Of a stretch of 64,000 nucleotides of DNA, positions 9,018 through 18,054 are shown one piece after another. Origin of the DNA: Desulfamplus sp. GTDB taxonomy: Bacteria > Desulfobacterota > Desulfobacteria > Desulfobacterales > Desulfobacteraceae. A program made the position numbers and the translations under genes. How positions within the stretch are numbered: position 1 is the stretch's first letter; every line of letters begins with the position of its first letter. The notes under the pieces are model-generated. The model searched no databases. It saw only the letters and a program-made list of their open reading frames with translations, and was not told where the DNA came from. The stretch spans positions 62,001 to 126,000 of the forward strand of contig JADFZQ010000004.1 in NCBI GenBank assembly GCA_015232455.1. Direction: 5' to 3'.

Positions 9018-10895
9018 CTATACACCACGATAATCCAATTCTTCATCAGTTGTTTTTTTAATATAGGAGTTATCTGAATCTATATCGCTATCATCTTTAA
9101 GAGCGTCTGTTTCATCATCATCAGAAGCAGAATCTACAAGATCAAACTGCTTAGAATCTTCAAGCGAATCTGCAATATCTTCGCTGTTCTCTTCAATTAA
9201 CATATTTTCAGAAATTTCCTCAATGCTGTTTTCAGCATCTTCTTGAGTCTCTTCTTCTTCAAGAGGATTTGCAATATCTGCAAGCTCAATGTCCTCTTCT
9301 GACTCTTGAATAGCTTTATCAAGATCATCAAAAGCCTGTTCTACTGAATCTTCCAAACTTTTTTGATATGGTGATTCTTCTTCTCCAATCTCTTTACCAC
9401 TCTTAGCCGCTCTATCTTCTTCTATTGAATCATCTAAAATATCAGGGGCTGAAGCAGCAACATCTTGTTCTGACATTAAATCTTCTTCATTGTCATCATT
9501 ATTGAGATCATCATTAAGTGCTTCCTCAATTTGAGCAGCAAGTTCGTCTTTTTCGCTTATAATATAATCGCTGTCATCTCCGTCAGGATCGCTGCTTTCT
9601 CCGATGAAGTCATCTGTATCAACGCCAATAACAGGAGATTCTATCTCTACCTCTCCTCTAATCTTGGTCATTCTTTCATCCTGCCACCACTGTTTAAGTT
9701 TCAAAACTGCATGAGCCAATTCTGTGCCGGCAGCATTAACATCAAATTCAATGTTTTCACAAGTAATTGATCTAATTGCCTCCAAAGCCTTTTCTCTTAT
9801 CTCAAGCTCTTTATCTCCAAGCACCTTAATCAAAGGCAGAACTGACGATTCATCTTTAAGATTTGCAAGAGCTGACACAGCAGCTTTTCTAACTCTTGCC
9901 TCCTCATCAACAAGACATTGAGACACAGCAGGAACAGCATCTTCTGGGTCTTTCCAGCCGATAAAAGTAAGTGCGGTTCTTCTAACCTCAGGGTGATCAT
10001 CACGAAGAGCCTCAATAAGTGCCGGCATTGAAACATCATCACCAGCAAGTTTAAAAAGACCACGCAGAGAGCCGATTCTTACCCTGTATTTCTGGGATTT
10101 TACCTCTTTCATAAAAAGAGGAACTGCTCTTGAGTCGCCAATACTTATAAGAGAATTAACGATTTCAGCAGTAAGTTCAGGATCATCATACCTTACAGCG
10201 TCCATAAGAACAGGAACAGCAGCCTCATTTCCTATTTTTCCAAGTTCAGCAGCAGCAAGATATTTTATCTCCATTTCGCTATCAAGAAGATCATGGGCAA
10301 CTTTATAGAAAATCTCCTCTTCAGAACGAGACTCAAAAACTCCTGTTTTAACTGCTGTATTAATGGCATTTTCTACAACCTTGTTTATCTGATCAACAGA
10401 GGCTTTTTCCTTAAAAACTTTCTCTTTTAGTTTGGAAAAAGCAGCCTCTTTTTTAAGCTCTTTTTTTCTTATTTTTTCGGCAATCTTCTCTTCTTTCAGT
10501 TCAACTATACGATTTTTCAGCCTTGAAATCTCTTTTTCATGCTCTTTTACATCAGAAAGAAGTTTTTTTAATGTATCTGACTCAAGGATAGTATCTCCAT
10601 CAGAACTCTTTGCACCCTCTTTGCCTATTTCAAAGTAGAGCATCTTTATCTGCTTTTCATATTCGGCAATTTTGTTTTCAAGGGAGCCTATTTCACCTGT
10701 TTTTATAAGACCAAGACCTTTTGTGAACATTCCTTTTGGAACAGGTTTGAATTCCGGCACCTTTTTAACTGCTGACCACACCTTTCCAAGACCGCTTGCA
10801 GTTGCATCATAAACCCACACTGTTGAGCTGCCGACTGCATTCAAAGCAGTTGCAAAACGGCTTTTCGGCATTCTTTCGATAATCTCTTCTTCCAT
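9018..10895 (-). CDS. HEAT-repeat protein with acidic C-terminal tail
   Basis: I choose the ATG at 10895 (MEEEIIERM) because AAGAGGAG sits 9 bases upstream; the frame stays open to 10961. The product is about 625 residues. The N-terminal third is charged and coiled. The middle, roughly residues 190-400, consists of HEAT/PBS-lyase-type repeats such as AAVPVLMDAVRYDDPELTAE and ESSVLPLIKVLGDKELEIRE. The last 200 residues are very acidic and probably disordered. HEAT arrays bind protein partners. Placed at the head of coiled-coil genes and near mamK, it may be a hub for magnetosome chain assembly. That is inference from neighbours. Confidence 0.78.
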   Translation of the reverse strand: MEEEIIERMPKSRFATALNAVGSSTVWVYDATASGLGKVWSAVKKVPEFKPVPKGMFTKGLGLIKTGEIGSLENKIAEYEKQIKMLYFEIGKEGAKSSDGDTILESDTLKKLLSDVKEHEKEISRLKNRIVELKEEKIAEKIRKKELKKEAAFSKLKEKVFKEKASVDQINKVVENAINTAVKTGVFESRSEEEIFYKVAHDLLDSEMEIKYLAAAELGKIGNEAAVPVLMDAVRYDDPELTAEIVNSLISIGDSRAVPLFMKEVKSQKYRVRIGSLRGLFKLAGDDVSMPALIEALRDDHPEVRRTALTFIGWKDPEDAVPAVSQCLVDEEARVRKAAVSALANLKDESSVLPLIKVLGDKELEIREKALEAIRSITCENIEFDVNAAGTELAHAVLKLKQWWQDERMTKIRGEVEIESPVIGVDTDDFIGESSDPDGDDSDYIISEKDELAAQIEEALNDDLNNDDNEEDLMSEQDVAASAPDILDDSIEEDRAAKSGKEIGEEESPYQKSLEDSVEQAFDDLDKAIQESEEDIELADIANPLEEEETQEDAENSIEEISENMLIEENSEDIADSLEDSKQFDLVDSASDDDETDALKDDSDIDSDNSYIKKTTDEELDYRGV

Positions 10896-11010
10896 ATTAA
10901 ACATCTCCTCTTTATAATATTTAGTAGCATAAGCGACTTTACAGCAATTATTGTTAATCAACTCCCCCTGTTTTTCCTTACCTAATTTCCTTTATTGCTG
11001 CACAAAATTA

Positions 11011-11490
11011 TTATTTCAACTCCTCAGCTCTTCTTAAAAAATTTTCGTACACATTTTTTGAATACCATCTGCCTTTTACGATCATTTCATCAAGAAGAGG
11101 CTTTATTTCTGAAATAATACCATTTTGTTTTGCTTTGAGAAGTATTGAGAGTGTTCTTATAACTTCCAGATTTGAATTTTTTGCTATTTTGTAAGCAGTA
11201 TTCTCGTCAATAATCACATAATCAGCATTTATTTCTTTTGCGAGGATTATTGTTTCTGCTTCTCCTAAATCAAGCTGATGTAACAGTAAATCCCTGTATA
11301 TAATACCCTTGATTGGTTGCACCCTTATAAAATCGAAATCAACATCATCATAACCATAGCTCTTTTTCGCTTTGGTTTCATCATACACCGCCTGACTTAT
11401 GAAGATTTCACCAAACAGCTCTTTTAATATGAAGAGTTTGTTTATTGAACTAAGTGAAATAATGGGAGTTGTGTTTGAAACGGTTATCAT
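11011..11490 (-). CDS. PIN-domain toxin, DUF3368 type
   Basis: A 159-residue PIN-fold protein. The N-terminus ITVSNTTPIISL, the central EAETIILAKE and the D-E-N region near residue 95 provide the acidic residues of the RNase active site, and the C-terminal GRWYSKNVYENFLRRA is typical of the DUF3368 group. It would cleave RNA when not bound by its antitoxin. It overlaps the antitoxin stop by 4 bases (ATGA). The module interrupts the coiled-coil gene run. Confidence 0.8.
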   Translation of the reverse strand: MITVSNTTPIISLSSINKLFILKELFGEIFISQAVYDETKAKKSYGYDDVDFDFIRVQPIKGIIYRDLLLHQLDLGEAETIILAKEINADYVIIDENTAYKIAKNSNLEVIRTLSILLKAKQNGIISEIKPLLDEMIVKGRWYSKNVYENFLRRAEELK

Positions 11491-11762
11491 TTTATTTTCA
11501 CAGCATCCTCAAATATTTCATCAATTTCTTCTTCACTATAATCGAAGATATATTCTTTCTCTTTTTGTAGTTTTTCTATAAAGTCGTTTTTTTTATATCC
11601 TGCAAGTTCCGCAGCTTTACCTAATGACAACCTTCTTTTCCGATAGAAATGCAGGGCTGACAGATACATAATCTCATTGATAAATTCATCTTTTGTCTCT
11701 TTTATTGATAACAAAATATTTTCTTTTATCGGAAAACAGATATTGATTGTTCTCTCCTGCAT
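11487..11762 (-). CDS. UPF0175-family antitoxin
   Basis: A 91-residue protein with the helix-turn-helix-like core LSLGKAAELAGYKKNDFIEK, the hallmark of UPF0175 proteins that pair with PIN/DUF3368 toxins. It should bind DNA at its own promoter and neutralise the downstream toxin. CGGAG precedes the ATG by about 8 bases. The antitoxin-first order with overlapping genes is the usual one. Confidence 0.82.
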   Translation of the reverse strand: MQERTINICFPIKENILLSIKETKDEFINEIMYLSALHFYRKRRLSLGKAAELAGYKKNDFIEKLQKEKEYIFDYSEEEIDEIFEDAVKIK

Positions 11763-11799
11763 TATTATTCTCCGTTTAAGTAAGAAGATATGCTTTCAA

Positions 11800-13023
11800 C
11801 TACACCCTTTCAACTGCCGCATCAAAAATCTCAAGCTGTTTATTGAAATCTCCATAAACAGCTTTGAGTCTGTCATTCATGGAGGTTAGGTCTGATTTTA
11901 TGCTGTTAATGGTTGAAAGCATGGAGTTGCTGACATTGTATTCAGATTTAGCCTGCCAGCTCATATTTTTTATGTGTCTTAGCTCTGCCTCAATATCGTC
12001 TATCTTGTCAACTTTACTTTTCAACTCCAAAAGTGTCTCATATCTGTTTTTCAACTGAAGATGGATATTTTGTTTTGTTTTGATAGAACCTTCAATATCC
12101 TTAATCTGAAGAGAAGCTCCATCAATATCTTCGGTAAGATTACTATTTTGGCTTATCAACTCCTCATGCTGACTCTGCATCTGTTCAAGCTCCACAGATA
12201 ATGTGGATTCATCAAGCATCGCACTATCTAAAACTCTTTTTACCTCACGTTCAAGAGATACTTTTTCAGGTCTTATCTGTTTTAATAGATTTTCTTCAAA
12301 TTCAATCTGATGCTCCATCTCCTCTGTTTTTTTTTTTACTTCAGAAATATTTGCCTCTATTTCGTTATAATAGCTTTGAATGCACTGCTCAAAGTTTACC
12401 GAAATATCGTCAACTAATTTTGTATCATAACCTTGAGGTAATATGCCGTAAAGAAGCCCTTTTGTCTCCCGCATAACTGAGATTTCACCTTCAAGGCTTG
12501 AAAGGGTTATATTGGCTTTGTTGAACGACTCATCTAATTCACCTTTCTCTTCGCTTACTTGTCTCCACTCATCTTCTAAAGGCGTCAGAGTCTGTGTAAA
12601 TTCTTGAATATCTTTTTTCTTTTGACTAATCTGGCTTTTAAGCTGAGGTAGGGCAGAGAGCATATTTTGAATATCTTTTTGCATCTTTTTAAGTTCTGAC
12701 CACTCATCTGCATTGCTGACATTACTCTTTAGCGTATCTAACAACTGAGCTTTAGATTTTTTTATCACAGAGCCGACTGAATCTATAGAAGAATCAATCT
12801 GATAAATCTCCTTTTGAATCATTGAAATCTTGTTTGTCAGAAAAGTTATCTCTTTTTCTCTGTTCTTAATCTCATAAGCAAGGAGAATTCTGGTCTTTTT
12901 GTCGCTCTGTTCAGCATTAATCTCCTCAACTGTTTTCTTTATCTTCTGTTTGTTAGAATCCAATGAGCTGCTATGGGACATGATTATTCTGCTATCTCCT
13001 GGTTTAAACATTGTCTCTGGCAA
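11800..13023 (-). CDS. Long coiled-coil protein of the mad-type cluster
   Basis: About 400 residues, nearly all coiled coil in several segments (roughly 20-150, 160-340 and 350-395), with the heptad pattern of SMC-arm-like proteins but no ATPase motif. The start is uncertain: TTG at 13023 with AGGA upstream, ATG at 13011, or ATG at 12981 with a more distant AGGAG. The first two overlap the upstream gene end. Likely a structural partner of the other coiled-coil genes in this run. Confidence 0.68.
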   Translation of the reverse strand: MPETMFKPGDSRIIMSHSSSLDSNKQKIKKTVEEINAEQSDKKTRILLAYEIKNREKEITFLTNKISMIQKEIYQIDSSIDSVGSVIKKSKAQLLDTLKSNVSNADEWSELKKMQKDIQNMLSALPQLKSQISQKKKDIQEFTQTLTPLEDEWRQVSEEKGELDESFNKANITLSSLEGEISVMRETKGLLYGILPQGYDTKLVDDISVNFEQCIQSYYNEIEANISEVKKKTEEMEHQIEFEENLLKQIRPEKVSLEREVKRVLDSAMLDESTLSVELEQMQSQHEELISQNSNLTEDIDGASLQIKDIEGSIKTKQNIHLQLKNRYETLLELKSKVDKIDDIEAELRHIKNMSWQAKSEYNVSNSMLSTINSIKSDLTSMNDRLKAVYGDFNKQLEIFDAAVERV

Positions 13024-14035
13024 ATTCTAAAATTCCTGCCTCTAACTTTTCAACTCTTTGCCAAATAACACCCTGATTCTCTTCAAGGCTGACCTTTTCA
13101 ATCATAATATCTAAAATTTGGTCAAGAGCTTTGCTTCTCTCTTGTGAAAGTGTCTGAACAGCAATTTTATGCTCATTAAGTGCAGTCAAAGCACTATCAA
13201 TTTTAATAAGGTTGTCATCTGATATTGATGAGAGCTGTTTTTGCTGGGTTTCAACCATTGAGTTGATAGAATCAAACTCTTCCTGTTTATTAAGAAGCTC
13301 GATCTGAAGTTCAGCATATTTTACACCAAGAGAGCGTTGCTCTTTTGCTATTTCTGGAATCTCTTGACGAAGTTTTTGAATCTCTTTGACATTCTCAATC
13401 TGATTTTTAAACATATCAATACTTTCAAGGGTCTGCTGTATCTCTTTTTGAATCGAAGAGAGACGATTTTTAACACCAGAACGAAGGGTGAGACTCATAA
13501 CAAATGTGTTGTTAAGCTCTTGAGCTTTTCTTTCAAACTCATCTCTTTCAATATCTGTTTCTGACAAAAACTTAGAAATTTCTGCTGATAATGTTTTTTT
13601 CTCTTTTTGAAGCTCTACAATCTTTTTTTTATTTATATTGTTAATTTTGGCACTATCTGCAAGCTCTCTTGATGCCTCTAAAATTTTATGGTTCAGCTCG
13701 TTTATTCTTGATTCCAACTTACTTTTGCTGCTGTTTAATTCAGAGAGTACAGCCTCTTTTTTCTCAACAGCACCTTTGAGAAGTGCAAGAGCATCTCCCA
13801 TCTCTCTACGTTTTTTATTCAGAATAAAGTTGTTGTTTCTGTTATCTTTAATCTGCCTGTCAACCAAAGCAACTTCGCTGTTGAGATTAGATAGTTTCTG
13901 CCGTCTATCTTTCAAAAGAGAATCTAAGCGAATAAATTTATTATACAATGTCCCATATTCGTAGGCGGTCTGTTTACGTCTCCTTTCAAGCTCGGAAACG
14001 CTCAATGACCATATATCTTCAAAGCTGTATGACAT
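13004..14035 (-). CDS. Long coiled-coil protein of the mad-type cluster
   Basis: A 343-residue coiled-coil protein starting at an ATG with AAGGAG 5 bases upstream. The N-terminus (MSYSFEDIWSLSVSELERR) is a short amphipathic segment. The rest is heptad-rich with few prolines. It lies between the HicBA module and the next coiled-coil gene. Structural role inferred from composition and from its neighbours in the mamK region. Confidence 0.7.
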   Translation of the reverse strand: MSYSFEDIWSLSVSELERRRKQTAYEYGTLYNKFIRLDSLLKDRRQKLSNLNSEVALVDRQIKDNRNNNFILNKKRREMGDALALLKGAVEKKEAVLSELNSSKSKLESRINELNHKILEASRELADSAKINNINKKKIVELQKEKKTLSAEISKFLSETDIERDEFERKAQELNNTFVMSLTLRSGVKNRLSSIQKEIQQTLESIDMFKNQIENVKEIQKLRQEIPEIAKEQRSLGVKYAELQIELLNKQEEFDSINSMVETQQKQLSSISDDNLIKIDSALTALNEHKIAVQTLSQERSKALDQILDIMIEKVSLEENQGVIWQRVEKLEAGILEFARDNV

Positions 14036-14071
14036 AATGTCTCCTTGAAAATCTTTGTAATATTTTATATG

Positions 14072-14260
14072 TCATTTAACAGGTGGTATCCCAAGGTCTT
14101 TGCATATCTTTTTGGCAAGTTGATCATCTATTTCTGTATGTCTCGGAACAGCCGATCTTTTATTCAAAGAGATATTATGCCACCATGAATGGTTACCGCC
14201 TTCTCTGAGAAGCTCACATCCATATTTACAAAGATGGCTAATCAATGAATTGCGTTTCAT
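14072..14260 (-). CDS. hicA: HicA-family toxin (mRNA interferase)
   Basis: A 62-residue HicA protein with a double-stranded-RNA-binding-like fold. The catalytic His sits in GGNHSWW (near residue 23), with the conserved RHTEI and the C-terminal KKICKDLGI helix. It would cleave mRNA when HicB is lost. It overlaps the hicB stop by 4 bases and lies downstream of it, the reverse of the classical hicAB order but common in many genomes. Confidence 0.88.
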   Translation of the reverse strand: MKRNSLISHLCKYGCELLREGGNHSWWHNISLNKRSAVPRHTEIDDQLAKKICKDLGIPPVK

Positions 14261-14469
14261 ACCGCAATGCGTCTCTCTTGAAAATCACTTCCAGCAGCGT
14301 AAATAGCCTCTTGTCTGTTAAATTCTAACGCTTCCCGTAAAGTTATTTTTAAACTTTCTACTAACTCTTCTTGTGTTGCCTCTTGGCAATTAACACCGGG
14401 AACTTCTTCGATCCAGCCAATCCACCATTTGCCAGTCTGCTTAATAATTGCGGTGTATTCGTGAGCCAT
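14257..14469 (-). CDS. hicB: HicB-family antitoxin
   Basis: I choose the ATG at 14469 (MAHEYTAIIK), preceded by AGGAT; the frame is open to 14493. The 70-residue product is the short HicB type. The RNase-H-like half has WWIGWIEEVPGVNCQEAT, and helices with the LKITLREALEF pattern follow. No separate DNA-binding domain is present, so autoregulation may need the complex. Confidence 0.85.
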   Translation of the reverse strand: MAHEYTAIIKQTGKWWIGWIEEVPGVNCQEATQEELVESLKITLREALEFNRQEAIYAAGSDFQERRIAV

Positions 14470-14526
14470 ATTTGTTATCCTGTGTCTTTGCAATATTGTT
14501 GATACACAATAACTTAGTTGATATTT

Positions 14527-15633
14527 TTAAAGCGTATTCTGCCACTGCTGCATCAATTTTTCATATTTCTGGTCAACTTTGGCTTTTTCTTTGGCAACTT
14601 TTTCCGCAACTTCTAAGGATTCACTCAATTGATTTTCCAAAGATGCTATCTGTTTTTTAAGACTTTCAAGCTGCTCTTTTGCGTTGTTTTCACTCTCCTG
14701 AACTTTGGCAAGGGCTTTTTTCTTCTCTGCCCCCTCTTTTTCAGCTACAGATAGAGCTTGATCCCGCTCTTTTTCAGCCTGTGCTAATGAAGAAAGTGCA
14801 TCTTCTTTTTGTGATTCAGCTTTTTTTAAAGCACTTAATGCCTTGTCTCTCTCCATTTTAATCTGTTCATTTAAGGTGAGAGCATCATCTTTTTCAGATT
14901 CTATTTTTTTGGCTGTTTTTAATGCCTTTTCCTTATCTTCTTCAGCTTTTTCGGCTTTTTTAAGAGCCTCTTCTCTTTCTGATTTGGCAATTTTGACAGC
15001 TTCCTCTTTTTCAGCTTGAGCTTTTCTCGCGACTTCAAGAGCTTTTTCTTTCTCATCTTCGGCTGATGCTGATTTTTTTAGGGCTTTCTCTTTTTCCTCT
15101 TCTGCTTTTTGGGCTTTGTTTAGAGCCTCATCTTTTTGTGATTCTGCAATTTTGACAGCCTCTTCCTTTTCTGTCATAGCTGTTCTGACAGCCACTTCTT
15201 TTTCTGACATAGCTCTTCTGACAGCCTCGTCCTTTTCTAACAAGGCATTTTTCACAGCTTTTTCCTTTTCTGATTCTGCTTCCTTTGCCCTTGAGATTGC
15301 CTTATTTTTTTCTGACTCTGCTTTGTCAGCGTGATTTAGAGCTGTCTCTGTATCTTTAAGAGATTTCTCAAGCTCTTTCTCAAGTCTTTCAATCTCTTGA
15401 GTCTGTTCAACTGCTCTATTTTGTATCTCTGCCATCTGGTCATTTAAAATAGATATAATAGTCTCATGCTGTCTCTTTGACTCTTTTATCAGCTTCTCAT
15501 TTATTGGCAGTTTAGCTGTTAAGTCAATTTTAAGAGATTTGACCATCTGATGGAGTTTTGCAACCATGTTTGCTTTTTCTCGGGCAACCATCTCTTCTGC
15601 TGAAATCATTACACTTGTGTTATCTTCTGACAT
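14527..15633 (-). CDS. Highly repetitive Lys/Glu/Ala coiled-coil protein
   Basis: The start is ATG 15633, or GTG 15639, behind AAAGGAG. The roughly 368-residue product is dominated from about residue 90 to 310 by degenerate repeats of about 14 residues with the core AEEEKEKALKKA, giving an unusually long, regular, highly charged helix. No membrane segment is visible. A similar repetitive domain occurs in the protein at 41960-43597, suggesting a shared partner or repeat origin. Likely an extended rod in the magnetosome cytoskeleton, inferred from context. Confidence 0.7.
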   Translation of the reverse strand: MSEDNTSVMISAEEMVAREKANMVAKLHQMVKSLKIDLTAKLPINEKLIKESKRQHETIISILNDQMAEIQNRAVEQTQEIERLEKELEKSLKDTETALNHADKAESEKNKAISRAKEAESEKEKAVKNALLEKDEAVRRAMSEKEVAVRTAMTEKEEAVKIAESQKDEALNKAQKAEEEKEKALKKSASAEDEKEKALEVARKAQAEKEEAVKIAKSEREEALKKAEKAEEDKEKALKTAKKIESEKDDALTLNEQIKMERDKALSALKKAESQKEDALSSLAQAEKERDQALSVAEKEGAEKKKALAKVQESENNAKEQLESLKKQIASLENQLSESLEVAEKVAKEKAKVDQKYEKLMQQWQNTL

Positions 15634-15656
15634 GTTCACATCACTCCTTTAAAAAT

Positions 15657-16019
15657 TTAAGCACACTGTTCTTTCATTGATTTTTTTGGATAGAGTCTTT
15701 CTTCTCTTTCATAGATGCTTGCATTGATATTATCCTCTATGATTCCAAGCTCTGTGAATAGTTTTGACAACTTATCATCATCAAATATTTCAAGCTCAGG
15801 AGACCTTTGTTTTATTTCAGCAACCCTTTCGCCAATCTCTCTTTGAAGTTTGACTTTTTTGTGTTTAAGCTCATGGATATTGTAGGTAAGTGTGATGCCT
15901 TTGGTTGAAGTTAATGCAGCTTTCCAGAATTTATCCAAAGCATTAACCACAATATCTCCAAGATGATTCATTGTATATCTTACACCTTTTTCAGTTTTCT
16001 CATTATTTTCAGATTCCAT
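15657..16019 (-). CDS. Small helical magnetosome-cluster protein
   Basis: A 120-residue protein behind a strong GGAGG. Residues 18-45 (NHLGDIVVNALDKFWKAAL) look amphipathic and may touch a membrane. The rest is a short coiled coil, and a lone Cys stands near the end (KEQCA). It lies directly between mamK and the repetitive coiled-coil gene in the same operon, so it may link the filament to other scaffolds. No recognised family. Confidence 0.6.
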   Translation of the reverse strand: MESENNEKTEKGVRYTMNHLGDIVVNALDKFWKAALTSTKGITLTYNIHELKHKKVKLQREIGERVAEIKQRSPELEIFDDDKLSKLFTELGIIEDNINASIYEREERLYPKKSMKEQCA

Positions 16020-16111
16020 CTTAAAACCTCCTTTTTTCCGGCATTTGCTTTTTTATGTTCAAATAATCTTAAACAACAGATTTTATAGCTTTTAGAAAGT
16101 TTCAAATATAA

Positions 16112-17170
16112 TCAACTTCTTTTTTTCAATTGGTCCCAATACTCTTCTGGCATATCCTTGCAAAGCATTAAAGCACCGCTTGCACCAGCATACAATGGCT
16201 CTTCAACTTTGCTTACCTTGCCGTAGCCAAGAGTTTTTTTCATATATTTTTCTATTTCTCTTTGAAGACCTACAATCTGACTGCCTCCGCCTGCAAGGAT
16301 AACATTTTGTTTAAGACCGTCCTGAAATTCAGGGTCAAAGGTTGCTACAAGTTTTCTGATCCCTTCAACAATTTCAGGGACAATTGAACGACATGCTGCC
16401 TTTATTTCATCAGTAACATCACACTGTGTAGGCTTGCCATTGACAGGAAGTTCAATAAATACGCTTTCACTTTGAGAAGAGAGTATTGCATTCTCCTCCT
16501 TAAACCTTTTAACCATATTGAGTGTCAGATTTGCGTCAGCGTATTTCTTCTTTATAAGCTCAAGAAATATCCTATCAATATGATCTCCTGCCTTAAATGT
16601 TGTTATCTGGTCATCTTGTGTTGGGATTGTGCCGCACATTCTGCAAAGATCAGTTGTGCCAGCCCCTATATCAATTATCAGTGCATTGGAGTAAAGATTT
16701 AGTCCATAAGCAACTGTAAAAGGCTCAGATGCAATAAGCACATCGTCAAGAATATTGTCTGCAATATCAAGAAGGTCTTTTTTATTGTTTTGGGTTGCAA
16801 GAGCTGGGGCGCCAATAACGCCTCTGAGAAGCACTTTATCAGGCTCTTCCTTTGTAACTTGAGATATTAACTGCCGTAAAAGCTCTCTGGCAACGCTTTT
16901 TGCCTTATTATATTCCTCTATATTTTTTTCAGGAGAATCAGAGTGAAGAAGAACGCCTCTGTCAAAAGGACGATAAAGATTTAGTGCAAGTCTATTTTTT
17001 AAAGCATCATCTCCAAAGATAATCTCTTTTCCCAGCATCTTCTGTGAGACAGCATCTTTAGGATAGCCAACATAGCTTGACATAAAGGTTCTTATTCCAT
17101 TATCACAGGCAATAACGCTTCTTGATGTTCCAAGGTCAATGCCGATATTAAGTATTTTCTGCCCACCCAT
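16112..17170 (-). CDS. mamK: Actin-like magnetosome filament protein MamK
   Basis: A 352-residue actin/MreB/ParM-fold ATPase that polymerises into filaments aligning magnetosomes in chains. The phosphate-1 loop is DLGTSRS (residues 12-18), phosphate-2 is IIDIGAGTTDL (near 170) and the adenosine motif is ILAGGGSQI (near 294). It resembles alphaproteobacterial MamK well beyond these motifs (VGYPKD, SEPFTVAYGL, PVNGKPTQCDVT), which separates it from MreB and ParM. It sits in a run with coiled-coil genes, consistent with co-assembly. The start has GGGGAG upstream at slightly long spacing. Confidence 0.9.
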   Translation of the reverse strand: MGGQKILNIGIDLGTSRSVIACDNGIRTFMSSYVGYPKDAVSQKMLGKEIIFGDDALKNRLALNLYRPFDRGVLLHSDSPEKNIEEYNKAKSVARELLRQLISQVTKEEPDKVLLRGVIGAPALATQNNKKDLLDIADNILDDVLIASEPFTVAYGLNLYSNALIIDIGAGTTDLCRMCGTIPTQDDQITTFKAGDHIDRIFLELIKKKYADANLTLNMVKRFKEENAILSSQSESVFIELPVNGKPTQCDVTDEIKAACRSIVPEIVEGIRKLVATFDPEFQDGLKQNVILAGGGSQIVGLQREIEKYMKKTLGYGKVSKVEEPLYAGASGALMLCKDMPEEYWDQLKKRS

Positions 17171-17214
17171 TTTTTATAAAATCTCCCCTGTGCTTATAAA
17201 TCTGCCCTTGCTGT

Positions 17215-17736
17215 TTAAGAATCTCTTAAGGCTTTGTTTTCATTGACAAGAGCCTGCAAGAATGCACTTTTTTGTTCGGTCAGTCTTTTTTGCTGTTTTA
17301 CGATATTTTGCTTCTCAACCGTATTACCTGCTGAGAAAACTCTCAAGCCATTTTTTTCAAGAGCTTCAAGTTGCTGCTCAATATGGGAGATTTTATCTTC
17401 CAAAGCTCTTATTTTTTCGTTATGCAGAGTTGTTTCGCTTACAATACTGTCTTTAAAAGCCGTCTCTTGAACAAGTTTATCATGTTCCCAAGCATGTCTG
17501 TCTATTGCTTTAAGCTCTTTTTCTTGAAGAGATTTTGCCCGTTTATCTTTAAAATATACAAATGGTTTTGCAACAGTGTTTATTACAGGTGTGGTTATCT
17601 TTTTAACGCCAGCAATAACTGCACACCCTCCACGCTTTGCTGCATAACCGCTGCGTTTTACATAGCTTAATGAAAGCCTTCCAGCATATTCAAATGTTGC
17701 TGCACTGTATTTTCCTGCTGTTGATATGCCTGTCAT
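17215..17736 (-). CDS. Magnetosome-cluster protein with Gly/Ala N-terminus and coiled coil
   Basis: A 173-residue protein. The first 65 residues are rich in Gly, Ala and aromatic residues with weakly hydrophobic stretches (GGCAVIAGVKKITTPVINTV). From about 70 on it is coiled coil. The ribosome-binding site AAGGTGG is good. It is the first gene of the minus-strand mamK operon. The N-terminus may bind membrane or another magnetosome protein while the coil recruits the filament; this is inference. Confidence 0.62.
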   Translation of the reverse strand: MTGISTAGKYSAATFEYAGRLSLSYVKRSGYAAKRGGCAVIAGVKKITTPVINTVAKPFVYFKDKRAKSLQEKELKAIDRHAWEHDKLVQETAFKDSIVSETTLHNEKIRALEDKISHIEQQLEALEKNGLRVFSAGNTVEKQNIVKQQKRLTEQKSAFLQALVNENKALRDS

Positions 17737-18054
17737 TTTATATCCACCTTTTTAAGCAAAAGAAGACTTTATTCATAATTGATTTAAAAAAAATTGAGAT
17801 AACACAAAAAGAACATTATATTTAAAACATTTTTTTTTCAATAACAGAATATCAAATTAATAATATGAGTTATAACTCATTTGACTGTGTTATAATCCAC
17901 TTAAAAAAATTCCCTTGACCAGATAATGGCACTGCTATAAAGTCTGCGTCTAAATTAATAGTTAAATATGTAAAATTTATGGTTGTATCGGTGAGTTCAG
18001 AGCTGATAACACAAGCAATATTTTTTCAATCAAGTCAGACAGGTAAAATGTCTC
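17737..18054. promoter_or_regulatory. Divergent promoter region between the mamK operon and the ferredoxin gene
   Basis: This 318-bp AT-rich region holds a perfect 16-bp palindrome ATGAGTTATAACTCAT (17865-17880). Just after it is an extended -10 motif TGT-TATAAT (17888-17896) reading plus. A second candidate plus promoter is TTGACC (17915-17920) with TATAAA (17936-17941), spacer 15. The palindrome is placed to control both directions. Promoters are by eye only. Confidence 0.45.

Noticed and set aside
10432-10638. Several plus-strand Phe/Ser-rich open frames inside the coiled-coil genes
   Set aside because: Antisense shadows of Lys/Glu-rich coiled coils regularly give Phe/Leu/Ser-rich frames; none has start signals.
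17927-17936. Possible sigma-54 promoter (TGGCAC)
   Set aside because: The second element (TTGCW at 5-base spacing) is missing.
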